From Rhodobacter sp. (GTDB lineage Bacteria; Pseudomonadota; Alphaproteobacteria; Rhodobacterales; Rhodobacteraceae), in NCBI GenBank assembly GCA_020637595.1, contig JACKKE010000001.1, forward strand, positions 458,126 to 522,125: 64,000 nucleotides of DNA. The letters run 5' to 3'. The notes below the pieces were generated by a model. It was not told the origin of the DNA and searched no databases. It was given only the letters and a program-made list of their open reading frames with translations. The position numbers and the translations under genes were made by a program. Shown piece after piece: positions 63,907 to 64,000 of this stretch (positions are counted from its first letter, which is position 1; each line of letters starts with the position of its first letter).

Positions 63907-64000
63907 ATGAAAGACAGCATCGACCAGCACCGCGTCGCCGAGGAACCCTGGTATCGACCGGTGGCCGACGAGGTGAACCTGTTCACCACCGCCTGGGACG
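63907..64000 (+). CDS. cbbQ: CbbQ RuBisCO-activating AAA+ ATPase (partial, N-terminus only)
   Basis: Only the first 31 codons are in the window. They read MKDSIDQHRVAEEPWYRPVADEV, then FTTAWD, the N-terminal arm of CbbQ, the MoxR-type ATPase that with CbbO removes inhibitors from form IA RuBisCO. The rest runs off the right edge, so catalytic motifs cannot be checked. Confidence 0.75.
   Translation, partial: MKDSIDQHRVAEEPWYRPVADEVNLFTTAWD

Noticed and set aside
63824..64000. Carboxysome gene cluster after cbbS
   Set aside because: The next gene begins with the CbbQ N-terminal pattern and no csoS shell gene is visible before the window ends.

Overview
The window is 64 kb of GC-rich alphaproteobacterial DNA. 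It most resembles a Rhodobacteraceae chromosome (Rhodobacter, Rhodovulum or Paracoccus relatives). The evidence is the strong third-position GC bias, short overlapping ATGA gene junctions, lineage-type neighbour pairs (an RSP_2647-like methyltransferase with an RSP_2648-like PIN protein; ccmF-ccmH-paaG), a SoeABC-type molybdoenzyme and a form IA RuBisCO operon. I see no rRNA, tRNA, CRISPR array or complete mobile element.

Layout. 1-5 kb: the 5' part of mfd (cut by the window edge), a small membrane protein, hemB and a SYLF lipoprotein. 5-10 kb: a transporter-type histidine kinase with a two-TM protein and a receiver-only regulator, then a ScfR-type regulator. 10-13 kb: accB-accC and aat. 12.8-17 kb: a phospholipase-D-like enzyme, an endonuclease/phosphatase-fold protein and an unusual LuxR/alpha-beta-hydrolase fusion. 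17-23 kb: a GGT-family enzyme, a PIN protein, a frameshifted RNA methyltransferase, a 55-residue protein and edd. 23-30 kb: an amino-acid ABC importer without an ATPase, divergent from a DDAH-like/TetR/AruH-like/AruI-like operon; together these look like an arginine or methylarginine transamination locus. 30-32 kb: clpX and clpP. 32-37 kb: soeABC, a probable membrane-bound sulfite-oxidising molybdoenzyme. 37-40 kb: paaG, ccmH and ccmF.

40-48 kb is accessory. A desaturase / PhnD-like / dimethylglycine-dehydrogenase-like operon with a divergent XRE regulator is bracketed by two copies of a ~170-bp intergenic repeat. It is followed by scars: an Hsp20 fragment, a Mu-like gpI fragment, a DUF4874/DUF4832-type gene broken by an in-frame TAG, and an IS3-family remnant. 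48-58 kb: a non-pyrrolysine MttB-family protein, two SGNH-type proteins, an esterase, a luciferase-like monooxygenase, a P-type cation ATPase and a FAD monooxygenase. 58-64 kb: a secreted 948-residue protein with four repeated modules, then cbbR, cbbL, cbbS and the start of cbbQ.

A recurrent intergenic element (core ATCTTTGCGTCTCAAATAT or the variant CATCTTGC...AATACGC, often beside G-run hairpins) occurs at least nine times, including between cbbL and cbbS. The observations I would follow first are the pseudo-hydrolase LuxR fusion, this repeat family, the arginine-type locus, the desaturase/PhnD/GcvT operon and the modular protein beside cbbR. Functions are family-level assignments from reading the sequence; no database search was run.
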